From contig DOWL01000093.1 in the NCBI GenBank assembly GCA_003519585.1, positions 1 through 9,661 on the forward strand: a stretch of DNA of 9,661 nucleotides, in the 5' to 3' direction. Positions 1 through 6,622 of the stretch are shown piece after piece; the first letter of the stretch is position 1, and each line of letters opens with the position of its first letter. The position numbers were made by a program, and so were the translations under genes. This stretch comes from Nocardioides sp. (GTDB lineage Bacteria; Actinomycetota; Actinomycetes; Propionibacteriales; Nocardioidaceae). A model generated the notes under the pieces. The model was not told where the DNA came from and made no database searches. It worked only from the letters and a program-made list of their open reading frames with translations.

Positions 1-3
1 ACA

Positions 4-1568
4 CTAGCCCCGCTGGCAAGCGTCGAGTGCGGTCTCCGCCGACCTGAGCTGGGCTCGAGCCGTGGTGTCCGACGCCTGGGCACTGGTCAGTTGTGCGGAC
101 TCCGTCGCCAGCGCGGCTCGGGCGGCGTTGAGCCGCTTCTTGGCCGCCTTCAACCGCTTGGCGGCCTTCTTGATCTGGGCCTGGTTGTCGTGCTTGCGGG
201 TCGACTTCAGCTTCTTCTTCGCCTTCTTCACGGACGCCTTCGCCACCTTCTCCGCCTGCTGCGCGGAGCCGAGCGCCGCCTGGGCGGTGGTCAGGGCCGC
301 GGCGGCGGCGGTCGCCTTGCCCTGGGCGCCCGTGAGTGCGGTCTGGAGCGAGGCGCAATCGCGCGTCGTCGGCGTACCAGGGGTGCGCGGCAGGAGCTCG
401 AGCGTGGCGGCGCTGACCTCGCCACCGCCGTCGAAACCGCAGTTGTCGACCAGGCGCAGGGTCCAGCGCCCATTGGGTGTGGCCAGCGTGCTGAACGCCG
501 CGGTGAGGCCGGTGTTGGCGCCGGGGGAGTCGGCTCCACGAGGGGTGCTGGTGCGGTAGGTACCAGGACGGATGGCGTCGATGGCACCGGCGTGTGCGGC
601 TGCGGCCCACCAGTTCCAGGTCGCCTCGTCGGCGAAGCTGTAAGTGCCGTCCAGGTCGCTGTCGTCGCCCTGGTCCTCCGGGTCGTCGATTTCTTTGACA
701 CCGGTCCCCCCGAACAGGATCGCGGTGGCGGCGCCGTCCGGCGCGATGAGGGTCGCAGTCAGATCGCCCACCCAGGGGTGGGTGAGCGCGAGCCCTGTGA
801 TGCGTACGTCGGCCGGGGCCGTCGCGGGCAACCCGGTCACGTTGAAGGTCACGTCGCGCGGCGTACCGGGCGCACAACCACCCTCGTGCGTGACACCGTC
901 GGGGATCTCGCCGACGCCCGTCCCATCGAAGGCGTGGTCGCCGCCCAGGTCGAGGGTCGCCGCGAACACCTCGCCGGTGTCGCCCTCACAAAGATCGGAG
1001 ATGCGCAGCGTCCAGGTGCCGTTGGGTTCGTCGATGTCGTCGAACACCGGGGTCAGATTGGTCCGTTCGCCAGCGTGCTCGCCTCCGCCGATGACGGTTG
1101 CCCAGTAGTCGCCGTCGGGCACCGGGTCGTTGTTGGAGGCGGCGTCCCACCAGTCCTTGTCCCCGGCGTCGGAGAAGGAGTACGTGCCGTTCAAGGAGCT
1201 GATAGTGGCTTCCGATTTGCCCGTCTCTCCGGTGCGACCGAACAGCACGGCGCTCGTCCCGTCGGGGCGAAGAGGGTGACGACGAGGTCGCCGAGGTAAT
1301 CGTGCTGGATGGCCAGACCGTCGACCGCGACCTTGGTGGGTGGGGCATCGAGGCCCGACACGTCGAACTTCACGTCGAGCTCGCCGGCCTGGGCGCAGTA
1401 GCCCGGGCCGTCCTCGATCGCACCGAGCCCGGCGCCCTCGAAGGTCAGCGGACCAAGAAGGGCCTCGCTCGGTGCCGCCGTCGCCGTCAGCAGTCCCCCA
1501 GCGACCAGGCCTGCAGCTGTCACCAAGGTCGCGAGCCGCGTCCGGCGACGTGCGCGTTCGATCCTCAC
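4..1568 (-). CDS. Secreted tandem P-domain-like protein with Lys-rich coiled-coil tail (frameshifted)
   Basis: The true N-terminus is a GTG at 1568, preceded by GAGGAGA with a 6-nt spacer. It encodes an Arg-rich n-region and a hydrophobic stretch (about residues 12-31), a signal peptide ending near APSEA. Two homologous beta modules follow (about 42-208 and 213-392). Each carries a GDL-V/A-TL-x-APDG motif, LFG-x-TG, an NGTYSF-like or DGTYSF motif, and NGxWTLR before the end. This matches P/Homo B proprotein-convertase-type domains, but there is no protease domain. Residues 405-518 form an Ala/Lys-rich heptad-like helical region flanked by Cys405 and Cys518. Cys58/Cys194 and Cys232/Cys377 occupy equivalent positions in the two modules and may be disulfides. 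The frame breaks at about codon 101: the start lies in one frame and everything after AP(D) in another. Restoring one base gives 521 aa. An ATG at 1608 opens the downstream frame, but its first 115 or so residues are Arg-rich out-of-frame sequence, so I rejected it. The role is unknown; surface adhesion or binding is plausible. It could be a pseudogene, a recent mutation or a sequencing error. Confidence 0.8.
1264..1267 (-). other. Apparent 1-nt deletion (frameshift) in the P-domain gene
   Basis: On the coding strand the text reads ttc gcc ccg acg. The second repeat of the same protein reads gcg ccg gac ggc, encoding APDG. One extra base in the C-run (G-run 1264-1267 on the plus strand) turns the first repeat into AP-DG-TSAVLFG and joins the upstream and downstream frames. 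The span 4-1568 is 1565 nt, one short of a multiple of three, which agrees with a single missing base. I see no convincing slippery heptamer for programmed -1 shifting. Confidence 0.8.
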
Positions 1569-1609
1569 GGTTGGTCTCCTCGATGGTCTGCAAGCCTCGA
1601 CGACGCACG

Positions 1610-1639
1610 ACGCTAGGGAGGGGTCGCTGTCGCTGTCGC
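1610..1639 (-). promoter_or_regulatory. Candidate promoter of the P-domain gene
   Basis: The minus strand has a TAGCGT hexamer at 1615-1610, with a weak GCGACA -35-like hexamer 18 nt upstream (1639-1634). A transcript starting near 1603 would have a leader of about 35 nt carrying the GAGGAGA ribosome site before GTG 1568. TAGCGT recurs as the -10 of the gene starting at 4688. The call rests on sequence pattern only. Confidence 0.35.
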
Positions 1640-1677
1640 CGGTCGCGTCCCAGGTGTGCACGGAGCGGCGGAACCTG

Positions 1678-1712
1678 TTCATCGACGGGCCATCGGCCCC
1701 TACGATCCTCGG
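1678..1712 (+). promoter_or_regulatory. Leaderless promoter of the RyR-domain gene
   Basis: TTCATC (1678-1683) is followed by a 17-nt spacer, TACGAT (1701-1706), and then 6 nt to a GTG at 1713. The expected transcription start falls on or next to the G of GTG, the usual arrangement of actinobacterial leaderless mRNAs. No Shine-Dalgarno precedes this GTG. This promoter decides the start over the upstream in-frame ATG at 1656, which would lie upstream of its own promoter. Confidence 0.65.
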
Positions 1713-4013
1713 GTGAGCGCTGGGGGAGGCGGGGCGGCGGACGAGGAACCGGTCGATCTTGCGCATTGGGTGATCCGGATCGCCGGCATCCTCTACGTCG
1801 CCGGCGTGGTGCTGATGACGTTCGCGGTCTACGTCGAGCTGCCGGGGTTCCTCGCGGCGTTCAGCGATCCGGAGGCGTTCTGGCCGATCGCGGTGACGAT
1901 GGCCGCGGGGCTGGTGGCCTTCGGGACCTGGCGCTGGGTGAACCGGCGCTCCGCCCGGCCATTCGCCGTCGTCCTGCTCGGCCTCGGCATCCTCACCGTC
2001 CTGGTGCTGTCCGTGGCGTCGTACGCCGCGTGCCCGGAGGACGAGCTGAGCAGGGGCTGGAACGTCGTGACGCGGGTCATCGGGCTGCTGACCAACAACT
2101 ACTACGTGGAGATGTTCGACGACCCGAACTGCCAGACCGACGGCGTGCCGTTGGCGCTGCAGTTCGCACGGCTCACCCAGCTCCTGGTGCTGCTGGTGGC
2201 CGCGACCAGCGCGGTCACCGCGCTGCTGCGCAGCCAGGTCGACCGGGTGGTCGTGCGGTGGGCACCGCGTCTCTCGGTGGTGGTCGGGGTCGACCTCACC
2301 TCTGCGCCGCTGCTGCCCGCGCTGGCCAGCGACTCAGACCGGTACACGCTCGCTGCGCTGACGTCCGACCCACTGGCTCCGTGGGTCGGCCAGGCCCGCG
2401 CCGCGGGCTGGCGGGTCGTGGTCACCGACCCGCACCGCCTCGAGTCCGTACGCCGGCTGCTGGCGCGTCCTCGGCGCCGCCATGCTCTGCGGCGACTGGC
2501 CGTGCTGGCGTCGGACAGCACCGAGGCCCAGCGGATGATGTCGTTGGTCCAGGAAGCCGTCGACGGGCGCAGGTCGGTGACCGGGCACCACCCGGTCCGG
2601 GCCCTCCTGCGGATCGACGAGGCCTGGCAGGCCGAGGACTGGCGGCGCCGCTACCTCTCACGCATCCCCGACTGGATCGTCGACACCGTCAGCGAGAACG
2701 AGGTGACCGCGCGACTGCTCGTCGACCATATGGTCGACAACGGGGTCGATCGGATCCTCCTGACCGGACGGTCCGATCTCACCTTCGCCGTGGTCGCCGA
2801 GCTCGCCCAACGCGGCCGCGAGGCCGAGTTGGTGCCTGCTGACGAACGCGACGAGACGCCCCGGGTGACGATCGTCGGCCCGGCCGCGGGCGAGGTGCTC
2901 AAGGAGCATGCCCTTGCGCAGCGCCGGTTCGGCAACGCCGGGCTCGACCGGGTCCACGCCGAGAGCGCAGCCGAGCTCGACGACCTGGTGGCCTCGACGG
3001 TCGCGGAACAGCGCGTGCCAGCGCTGGTCTTCAGCGGTGACGTCAGCGTGGCCGACCAGCGGCGCGCAGCTCGGCTCGGTGCGACCTATCCCGATCTGCT
3101 CGTCTACTCGAGACACACCGAGGTCACCGGGCTCGGCGCCGAGCCGCTGCTGGCTCAGGTCCGCGCGTTCGGCTCGACGATGGACGCGGGACAGGGTCGC
3201 CCGATCGACTCGTGGGAGCGGATCGCGCGGCTGGTCCACGAGGACTACGTGCGCTCCTTCCCCGACCCCGACGACCCCGCGCGGCGACCGTGGAACGACC
3301 TCGCGCCGTTCTACCGCGCCTCCAACGTTCGGCAGGTCCTCACCGTGCTGGGCTCGGCGGCGTCGGTCGGTCGCACCTGGGGGGCGGGAGCCTCGTCGGA
3401 TCCGTCGCCGAGCGACGAGCAACTAGACGCGATGGCCCAGCTCGAACATCAATCGTGGCTGACCTTCCATCGGCGCAACGGCTGGCGCCTCGGGCCCAGG
3501 GACCGCGATGCCAAGCGGCATCCGGATCTGCTCCCGTGGGACCAACTCTCCGAGTCGAGCCGGGCCAAGACCCGTCGCGGGGTCGAGGAGATCCTGGCGC
3601 TGTTGGCGACCCTGGGCTACCGCTCGTTCGACGACCCCTACGCCACGTGGGTGCGGCTGCGCAGGCACGGCGAGGTGACCGCCGTACGGCGTAGCGAGCC
3701 GTGGACCTGGACCACCTCGACCGGCGCCACCATGCGGGGCCGGGCGGGTGACTGGGAGGTCACCGACGACAACGGCGTCTCCAGGTCGGTGGCCGCGGCG
3801 ATCTTCGAGCGGACCCACGAGCCGATCGGCGAGGATCGCTGGCGGCGGGTGGGAGAGATCCAGGGTCGGCTGGCGCACCCCGGCGAGGTGGTGCACAGCA
3901 TCGAGGGTGACCAGACCGCGCGACCCGGACAATGGGTGCTGCGCGGCGTCGACGACGAGGAGTGGCTGGTCTCCACCGAGCATCTCGAGCGGTCCTACGA
4001 CCGGATCGGCTGA
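1713..4013 (+). CDS. RyR-domain membrane protein with tandem Rossmann/RCK-like domains (putative ligand-gated channel or sensor)
   Basis: The 766-aa protein is read from the leaderless GTG. Four hydrophobic segments (about 19-41, 56-76, 84-104, 147-172) form the N-terminal membrane part. The 42-residue stretch between helices 3 and 4 contains Cys107 and Cys140 and a possible re-entrant pore segment, but no TVGYG potassium filter. Two alternating beta/alpha regions follow (about 186-340 and 345-490). They resemble TrkA-N/RCK or CASTOR-type regulatory domains, though without a clean GxGxxG. Residues about 500-637 match the RyR repeat: WERIARLVHEDY and PW-DL, then LEHQSW (577-582), NGWRLG, D597/D599, P604, LLPWDQL and a final LGY. 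The C-terminus holds two copies of a short module (GDWEV...FERTHEPIG and PGQWVL...LERSYDRIG). RyR repeats in bacteria are thought to be ligand-binding, possibly for nucleotides. A ligand-sensing channel is my inference. The gene is monocistronic and converges on the gene ending at 4101. Confidence 0.85.
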   Translation: MSAGGGGAADEEPVDLAHWVIRIAGILYVAGVVLMTFAVYVELPGFLAAFSDPEAFWPIAVTMAAGLVAFGTWRWVNRRSARPFAVVLLGLGILTVLVLSVASYAACPEDELSRGWNVVTRVIGLLTNNYYVEMFDDPNCQTDGVPLALQFARLTQLLVLLVAATSAVTALLRSQVDRVVVRWAPRLSVVVGVDLTSAPLLPALASDSDRYTLAALTSDPLAPWVGQARAAGWRVVVTDPHRLESVRRLLARPRRRHALRRLAVLASDSTEAQRMMSLVQEAVDGRRSVTGHHPVRALLRIDEAWQAEDWRRRYLSRIPDWIVDTVSENEVTARLLVDHMVDNGVDRILLTGRSDLTFAVVAELAQRGREAELVPADERDETPRVTIVGPAAGEVLKEHALAQRRFGNAGLDRVHAESAAELDDLVASTVAEQRVPALVFSGDVSVADQRRAARLGATYPDLLVYSRHTEVTGLGAEPLLAQVRAFGSTMDAGQGRPIDSWERIARLVHEDYVRSFPDPDDPARRPWNDLAPFYRASNVRQVLTVLGSAASVGRTWGAGASSDPSPSDEQLDAMAQLEHQSWLTFHRRNGWRLGPRDRDAKRHPDLLPWDQLSESSRAKTRRGVEEILALLATLGYRSFDDPYATWVRLRRHGEVTAVRRSEPWTWTTSTGATMRGRAGDWEVTDDNGVSRSVAAAIFERTHEPIGEDRWRRVGEIQGRLAHPGEVVHSIEGDQTARPGQWVLRGVDDEEWLVSTEHLERSYDRIG

Positions 4014-4064
4014 TTTCGCCATCAGCCGGCGGCCCGGGTGCCCTGGGTCCGCAGGGATCCCAAC

Positions 4065-4084
4065 ATCCCAAGATCTCTTGGGAT
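4065..4084. terminator. Bidirectional terminator hairpin between convergent genes
   Basis: The perfect inverted repeat ATCCCAAG, loop ATCT, CTTGGGAT lies 51 bp after the stop of the plus-strand RyR gene and 16 bp after the stop of the minus-strand gene at 4101. No T-tract follows on either strand, as is common in actinobacteria. A second left arm, ATCCCAAC (4057-4064), sits directly before it and could pair with most of the same right arm. The element is nearly identical to the hairpin at 9640-9659. Confidence 0.75.
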
Positions 4085-4100
4085 TCATCCGGCGCACGAC

Positions 4101-4688
4101 TCAGGCGGGCACGGGCTGGTCGTCCTCCCGCGGGCCGAAGAGGCAGAGTTCGTCGAGTCCCTCGGCGCTCAGATCGGTACCCCATGCCAGCATCTGGTTG
4201 CGCGAGCGCCGCGAGAAGGACCCTCGGAACAGCTCGTACGGCGGCACGGCGGCGGCCTGGTCGCCGGCTCGCGCCGAGACCGCGTCGGCGATCGGGAGCC
4301 ACAACCGCTCGGGCATCCGCGCGAGTCCGAGCGCCTCGTGGAGGTCGGCGTGGTGGACAGCGATGTTCCAGACCAGTGCCGGTCGCGGGTTGTCGGCGAC
4401 CGAGTCGGCCACGGCGTCCTGGTGGGTGTGCAGCTCCTCGACCAGGTCGGCGACCGGAAGTTGTGCCCGCTCGTTGACGTGCCGGGCCGTCCACTCCGGC
4501 GCCGGAGCGCCGTCCATCCGTCCGGTGACGGCGTCGCTGCCGCAGCCGGCCATGTGCGCGAGGACGTCGTGCACGGTCCATGCGGGCGTCGCGGGTACGA
4601 CGGTGGCCAGCTGCCCTTCGGTCAGGTCGGCGCCGAGGGCGCTCACGGCGGTGACATGCTCGCGGTAGAGCTCTCCCCAATCAGTCAT
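4101..4688 (-). CDS. Maleylpyruvate isomerase-like / DinB-superfamily protein (mycothiol-dependent type)
   Basis: This 195-aa protein has the usual size of the actinobacterial TIGR03083-like family. Those proteins are four-helix DinB/MDMPI folds that bind a divalent metal and often use mycothiol as cofactor. Visible hallmarks are the early TPAWTVHDVLAHMAG segment with His45, the VHHADLHEALG segment with His113 and His117 (an HxxxH pair in place of the family's ExxxH or HxxxH), and a terminal LCLFGPRED strand like the family's FGR ending. The start ATG at 4688 lies 7 nt after TAGCGT with no Shine-Dalgarno, so it is probably leaderless. The open frame continues upstream to 4862 but crosses this promoter and loses family similarity. 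The substrate is unknown. The gene is divergent from the DGPF-sigma operon and could be one of its targets, but that is speculative. Confidence 0.85.
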   Translation of the reverse strand: MTDWGELYREHVTAVSALGADLTEGQLATVVPATPAWTVHDVLAHMAGCGSDAVTGRMDGAPAPEWTARHVNERAQLPVADLVEELHTHQDAVADSVADNPRPALVWNIAVHHADLHEALGLARMPERLWLPIADAVSARAGDQAAAVPPYELFRGSFSRRSRNQMLAWGTDLSAEGLDELCLFGPREDDQPVPA

Positions 4689-4695
4689 GGACTCG

Positions 4696-4724
4696 ACGCT
4701 AGCCCCGGGCCGGCCTGCCGGACA
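4696..4724 (-). promoter_or_regulatory. Leaderless promoter of the MDMPI-like gene
   Basis: On the minus strand TAGCGT occupies 4701-4696, followed by a 7-nt gap and ATG at 4688. A weak TGTCCG hexamer lies 17 nt further upstream (4724-4719). The spacing puts the transcription start at the ATG. There is no purine-rich ribosome site before it. Confidence 0.5.
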
Positions 4725-4761
4725 CCCTTCGTTTCCCGGCCGAAAGAGTTTTCGGGAGGGG

Positions 4762-4788
4762 TGTCGTATCGCCGGGGCACCGTTCGTG
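4762..4788 (+). promoter_or_regulatory. Candidate ECF42-type autoregulatory promoter
   Basis: TGTCGT (4762-4767), a 17-nt spacer and CGTG (4785-4788) lie upstream of the DGPF-sigma operon. From memory, ECF42 sigma factors recognise TGTCGA at -35 and a CGA/TC-like -10 and drive their own DGPF operon. The match is 5 of 6 at -35 and partial at -10. The implied leader of about 40 nt carries GAGGGAGA before ATG 4836. Confidence 0.45.
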
Positions 4789-4835
4789 GAGAGGATGGAG
4801 GCGCCCCTACCGAAACCCAAGTGAGGGAGACAGAG

Positions 4836-5189
4836 ATGACCCAGTACCTGCTCAGCGTGCACAGCGGAGCCGACGACTACGCCCGTCCGCTGGAAGAGAT
4901 GCAGCCCATGTTCGAGGCGGTCGACGCCTACAACCAGAAGGCGCAGGACGCCGGGATCTGGGTCTTCGCGGGCGGTCTGCAGCCCGCCGACCTCGCCACG
5001 GTCGTGGACAACAGCGGGGCCGAGCCGATCGTCACCGACGGGCCTTACCTGGAGACCAAGGAGTGGATCGGCGGCTTCTGGATCTTCGAGCTGCCCGACC
5101 TCGACGCCGCGCTGCAGTGGGCGACCGAGGCGTCCAAGGCCTGCGCCGGCAAGGTCGAGGTGCGCCCCTTCCAGGACGAGCCTGCGTGA
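4836..5189 (+). CDS. YCII-related DGPF-family protein
   Basis: The 117-aa protein has a clear ribosome site (GAGGGAGA, 6 nt before ATG). It starts with a MTQYLLSVHSG beta strand and carries VTDGPYLETKEWIGGFWIFE (DGPY at 68-71), the signature that gave the DGPF family its name. DLDAALQWA and VEVRPF strands follow. The fold is a YCII-like ferredoxin-type alpha/beta barrel dimer. The biochemical role of these small soluble proteins is unresolved. The gene overlaps the downstream sigma factor by 4 nt (GTGA), so the two are translationally coupled. DGPF proteins are the standard partners of ECF42 sigma factors, which supports a joint stress or signal-sensing function. Confidence 0.93.
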   Translation: MTQYLLSVHSGADDYARPLEEMQPMFEAVDAYNQKAQDAGIWVFAGGLQPADLATVVDNSGAEPIVTDGPYLETKEWIGGFWIFELPDLDAALQWATEASKACAGKVEVRPFQDEPA

Positions 5190-6472
5190 CGGTGGCGGAC
5201 TCGCCGGCGGATCCGACAGCAGGGTCGACAGCGGGGTCCGAAGCGGCCGTCGAGCGGATCTATCGCGCGGAGTACGGCCGCATCGTCGCCTCGCTGGTCC
5301 GCCGCTTCGGCGATATCGACATCGCCGAGGATGCGGCCGCCGAGGCCCTGCTCTCCGCAGTTGAGAAGTGGCCGGTGGACGGCGTACCGCCCAACCCGGG
5401 CGGCTGGCTGACCACCACCGCGGGCAACCGTGCCATCGACCGGCTCCGCCGCGAGTCCCACCGTGACGCCAAGCATCAGGCGGCCTTCGTGATCCACGAC
5501 GACACGCCCCACGAGCCGACCGGCATCGTCGAGGACGACCGACTGCGGCTCATCTTCACCTGCTGTCACCCGGCGTTGGCCCCTGAGGCGCGGGTGGCGC
5601 TCACCCTGCGGTTGCTCGGCGGCCTGACCGTGGCCGAGATCGCGCAGGCGTTCCTCGTCCCCGAGACGACGATGGCGCAGCGCATCACGCGGGCGAAGAA
5701 GAAGATCAGCGTGGCCAAGATCCCCTACCGCGTGCCCAGTGCCGAGGACCTCGCCCAGCGGGTCAACGGTGTGCTCGCGGTGATCTACCTCGTCTACAAC
5801 GAGGGCTACCTCTCCTCGTCGGCCGATGCCTCGCCGATCCGCGACGAACTGACCGGCGAGGCGATCCGGCTCGCGCGGATCCTGCACGCCCTGCTGCCGG
5901 AGGTCACCGAGGTGACCGGACTGCTCGCGCTGATGTTGCTGAGCGAGGCGCGGCGCCCCATGCGGGTCGCCGACGGCGAGTTGGTGCCGTTGCACGAACA
6001 GGACCGGGGCGGCTGGGACCGCGCGCTGATCGAGGAAGGACACGCGCTCGTGCGCGAGTGCCTGGCCCTGCGTGCCACCGGAGGCCCCGCACCCGGCCAA
6101 TACCAACTGCTCGCCGCGATCAATGCGGTCCACACCGACGCCGCCGTCGCGAGCGACACCGACTGGGCCCAGGTCGCCGCGCTCTACGGCCAGCTGTACG
6201 CCGTCGTCCCCTCGCCTATCGTGGCGCTCAACCGGGCGGTGGCGATCGCCGAGCTCGACGGCCCGGAGGTGGCCTTGGCCCAGGTCGACCGACTCCCAGA
6301 CGTCCAGCCCAGCATCGCGTCGTACCACCCTTGGCACGTCACCCGAGCCGACCTGCTGCGCCGCCTCGGTCGCTCGGCCGAGTCGCGGGCTGCGTACGAC
6401 GCGGCACTCGAGCTCATCGACAACGACGCCGAGCGCGCGTACCTGACCCGCCGGCGGGGTCAGCTGGCTTGA
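5186..6472 (+). CDS. ECF42-type RNA polymerase sigma factor with C-terminal TPR-like domain
   Basis: The 428-aa protein is about twice the length of a simple ECF sigma factor. Region 2 spans about 23-90 (RIYRAEYGRIVASLVRRFGD, EDAAAEALLSAVEKWP, GGWLTTTAGNRAIDRLRRE). Region 4 spans about 119-173 (RLIFTCCHPAL, ALTLRLLGGLTVAEIAQAFL, ETTMAQRITRAKKKI). Beyond it lies the long extension typical of this group: a DUF6596-like segment (LAVIYLVYNEGYLSS, GEAIRLARILHALLP) and TPR-like helices near the end (HVTRADLLRRLGRSAESRAAYDAALEL). The GTG start at 5186 overlaps the DGPF stop (GTGA) and is preceded by AGGACGAG. The longer frame to 5063 is only the shadow of the DGPF gene. No anti-sigma factor is adjacent. 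In this group the C-terminal domain is thought to control activity. It probably transcribes its own operon and a small regulon. Confidence 0.93.
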   Translation: MTVADSPADPTAGSTAGSEAAVERIYRAEYGRIVASLVRRFGDIDIAEDAAAEALLSAVEKWPVDGVPPNPGGWLTTTAGNRAIDRLRRESHRDAKHQAAFVIHDDTPHEPTGIVEDDRLRLIFTCCHPALAPEARVALTLRLLGGLTVAEIAQAFLVPETTMAQRITRAKKKISVAKIPYRVPSAEDLAQRVNGVLAVIYLVYNEGYLSSSADASPIRDELTGEAIRLARILHALLPEVTEVTGLLALMLLSEARRPMRVADGELVPLHEQDRGGWDRALIEEGHALVRECLALRATGGPAPGQYQLLAAINAVHTDAAVASDTDWAQVAALYGQLYAVVPSPIVALNRAVAIAELDGPEVALAQVDRLPDVQPSIASYHPWHVTRADLLRRLGRSAESRAAYDAALELIDNDAERAYLTRRRGQLA

Positions 6473-6477
6473 TCCGT

Positions 6478-6505
6478 CGCATCCCCAATCTGGATGGGGG
6501 ATGCG
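6478..6505 (+). terminator. Terminator-like hairpin after the sigma factor gene
   Basis: The 9-bp perfect stem CGCATCCCC (6478-6486) and GGGGATGCG (6497-6505) encloses a 10-nt loop, starting 6 nt after the stop. No T-tract follows. It resembles the ATCCC...ATCT...GGGAT hairpins at 4065 and 9640, since its loop also contains ATCT. It probably separates the operon from the vWA gene. Confidence 0.65.
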
Positions 6506-6546
6506 GAGTTCCGTCGCACGCTTCGCGCCGCTTGGGAATGACTCAT

Positions 6547-6574
6547 CTGGGCGATGCACTGCGATGTCGCCCGG
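6547..6574 (+). other. Second stem-loop in the leader of the vWA gene
   Basis: GGGCGA (6549-6554) pairs with TCGCCC (6567-6572). The stem extends outward by a T-G wobble and a C-G pair to 8 bp, around a 12-nt loop. It lies 49 nt before the ATG at 6623. It may be a leader structure or a chance inverted repeat in GC-rich DNA. I found no clear promoter hexamers for the vWA gene in 6506-6622. Confidence 0.3.
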
Positions 6575-6622
6575 CCGCACCATGCAAGGGACCCGCACTT
6601 TCATCCACGCCAGGGGATCGCC

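Noticed and set aside
1264..1267. Programmed ribosomal frameshifting at the break
   Set aside because: There is no X XXY YYZ heptamer and no obvious stimulatory structure just downstream. A missing base explains the data more simply.
91..1299. A 402-codon open frame on the plus strand, opposite the P-domain gene
   Set aside because: It is a low-complexity Gly/Arg/Val shadow of the minus-strand gene, with no recognisable motif and no ribosome site.
1569..1608. ATG at 1608 as the start of the P-domain protein (534 aa)
   Set aside because: Its first 115 or so residues are Arg-rich nonsense, while the alternative frame over the same bases gives a ribosome site, a signal peptide and the first half of module 1.
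1340..2842. A 500-codon Arg/Pro-rich frame overlapping the RyR gene
   Set aside because: It is a frame-shifted shadow that spans the intergenic promoter. The RyR frame has clear transmembrane helices and motifs over the same bases.
6599..6622. Riboswitch or leader RNA before the vWA gene
   Set aside because: Apart from one modest stem-loop I see no conserved aptamer core, and GC-rich leaders form such stems by chance.
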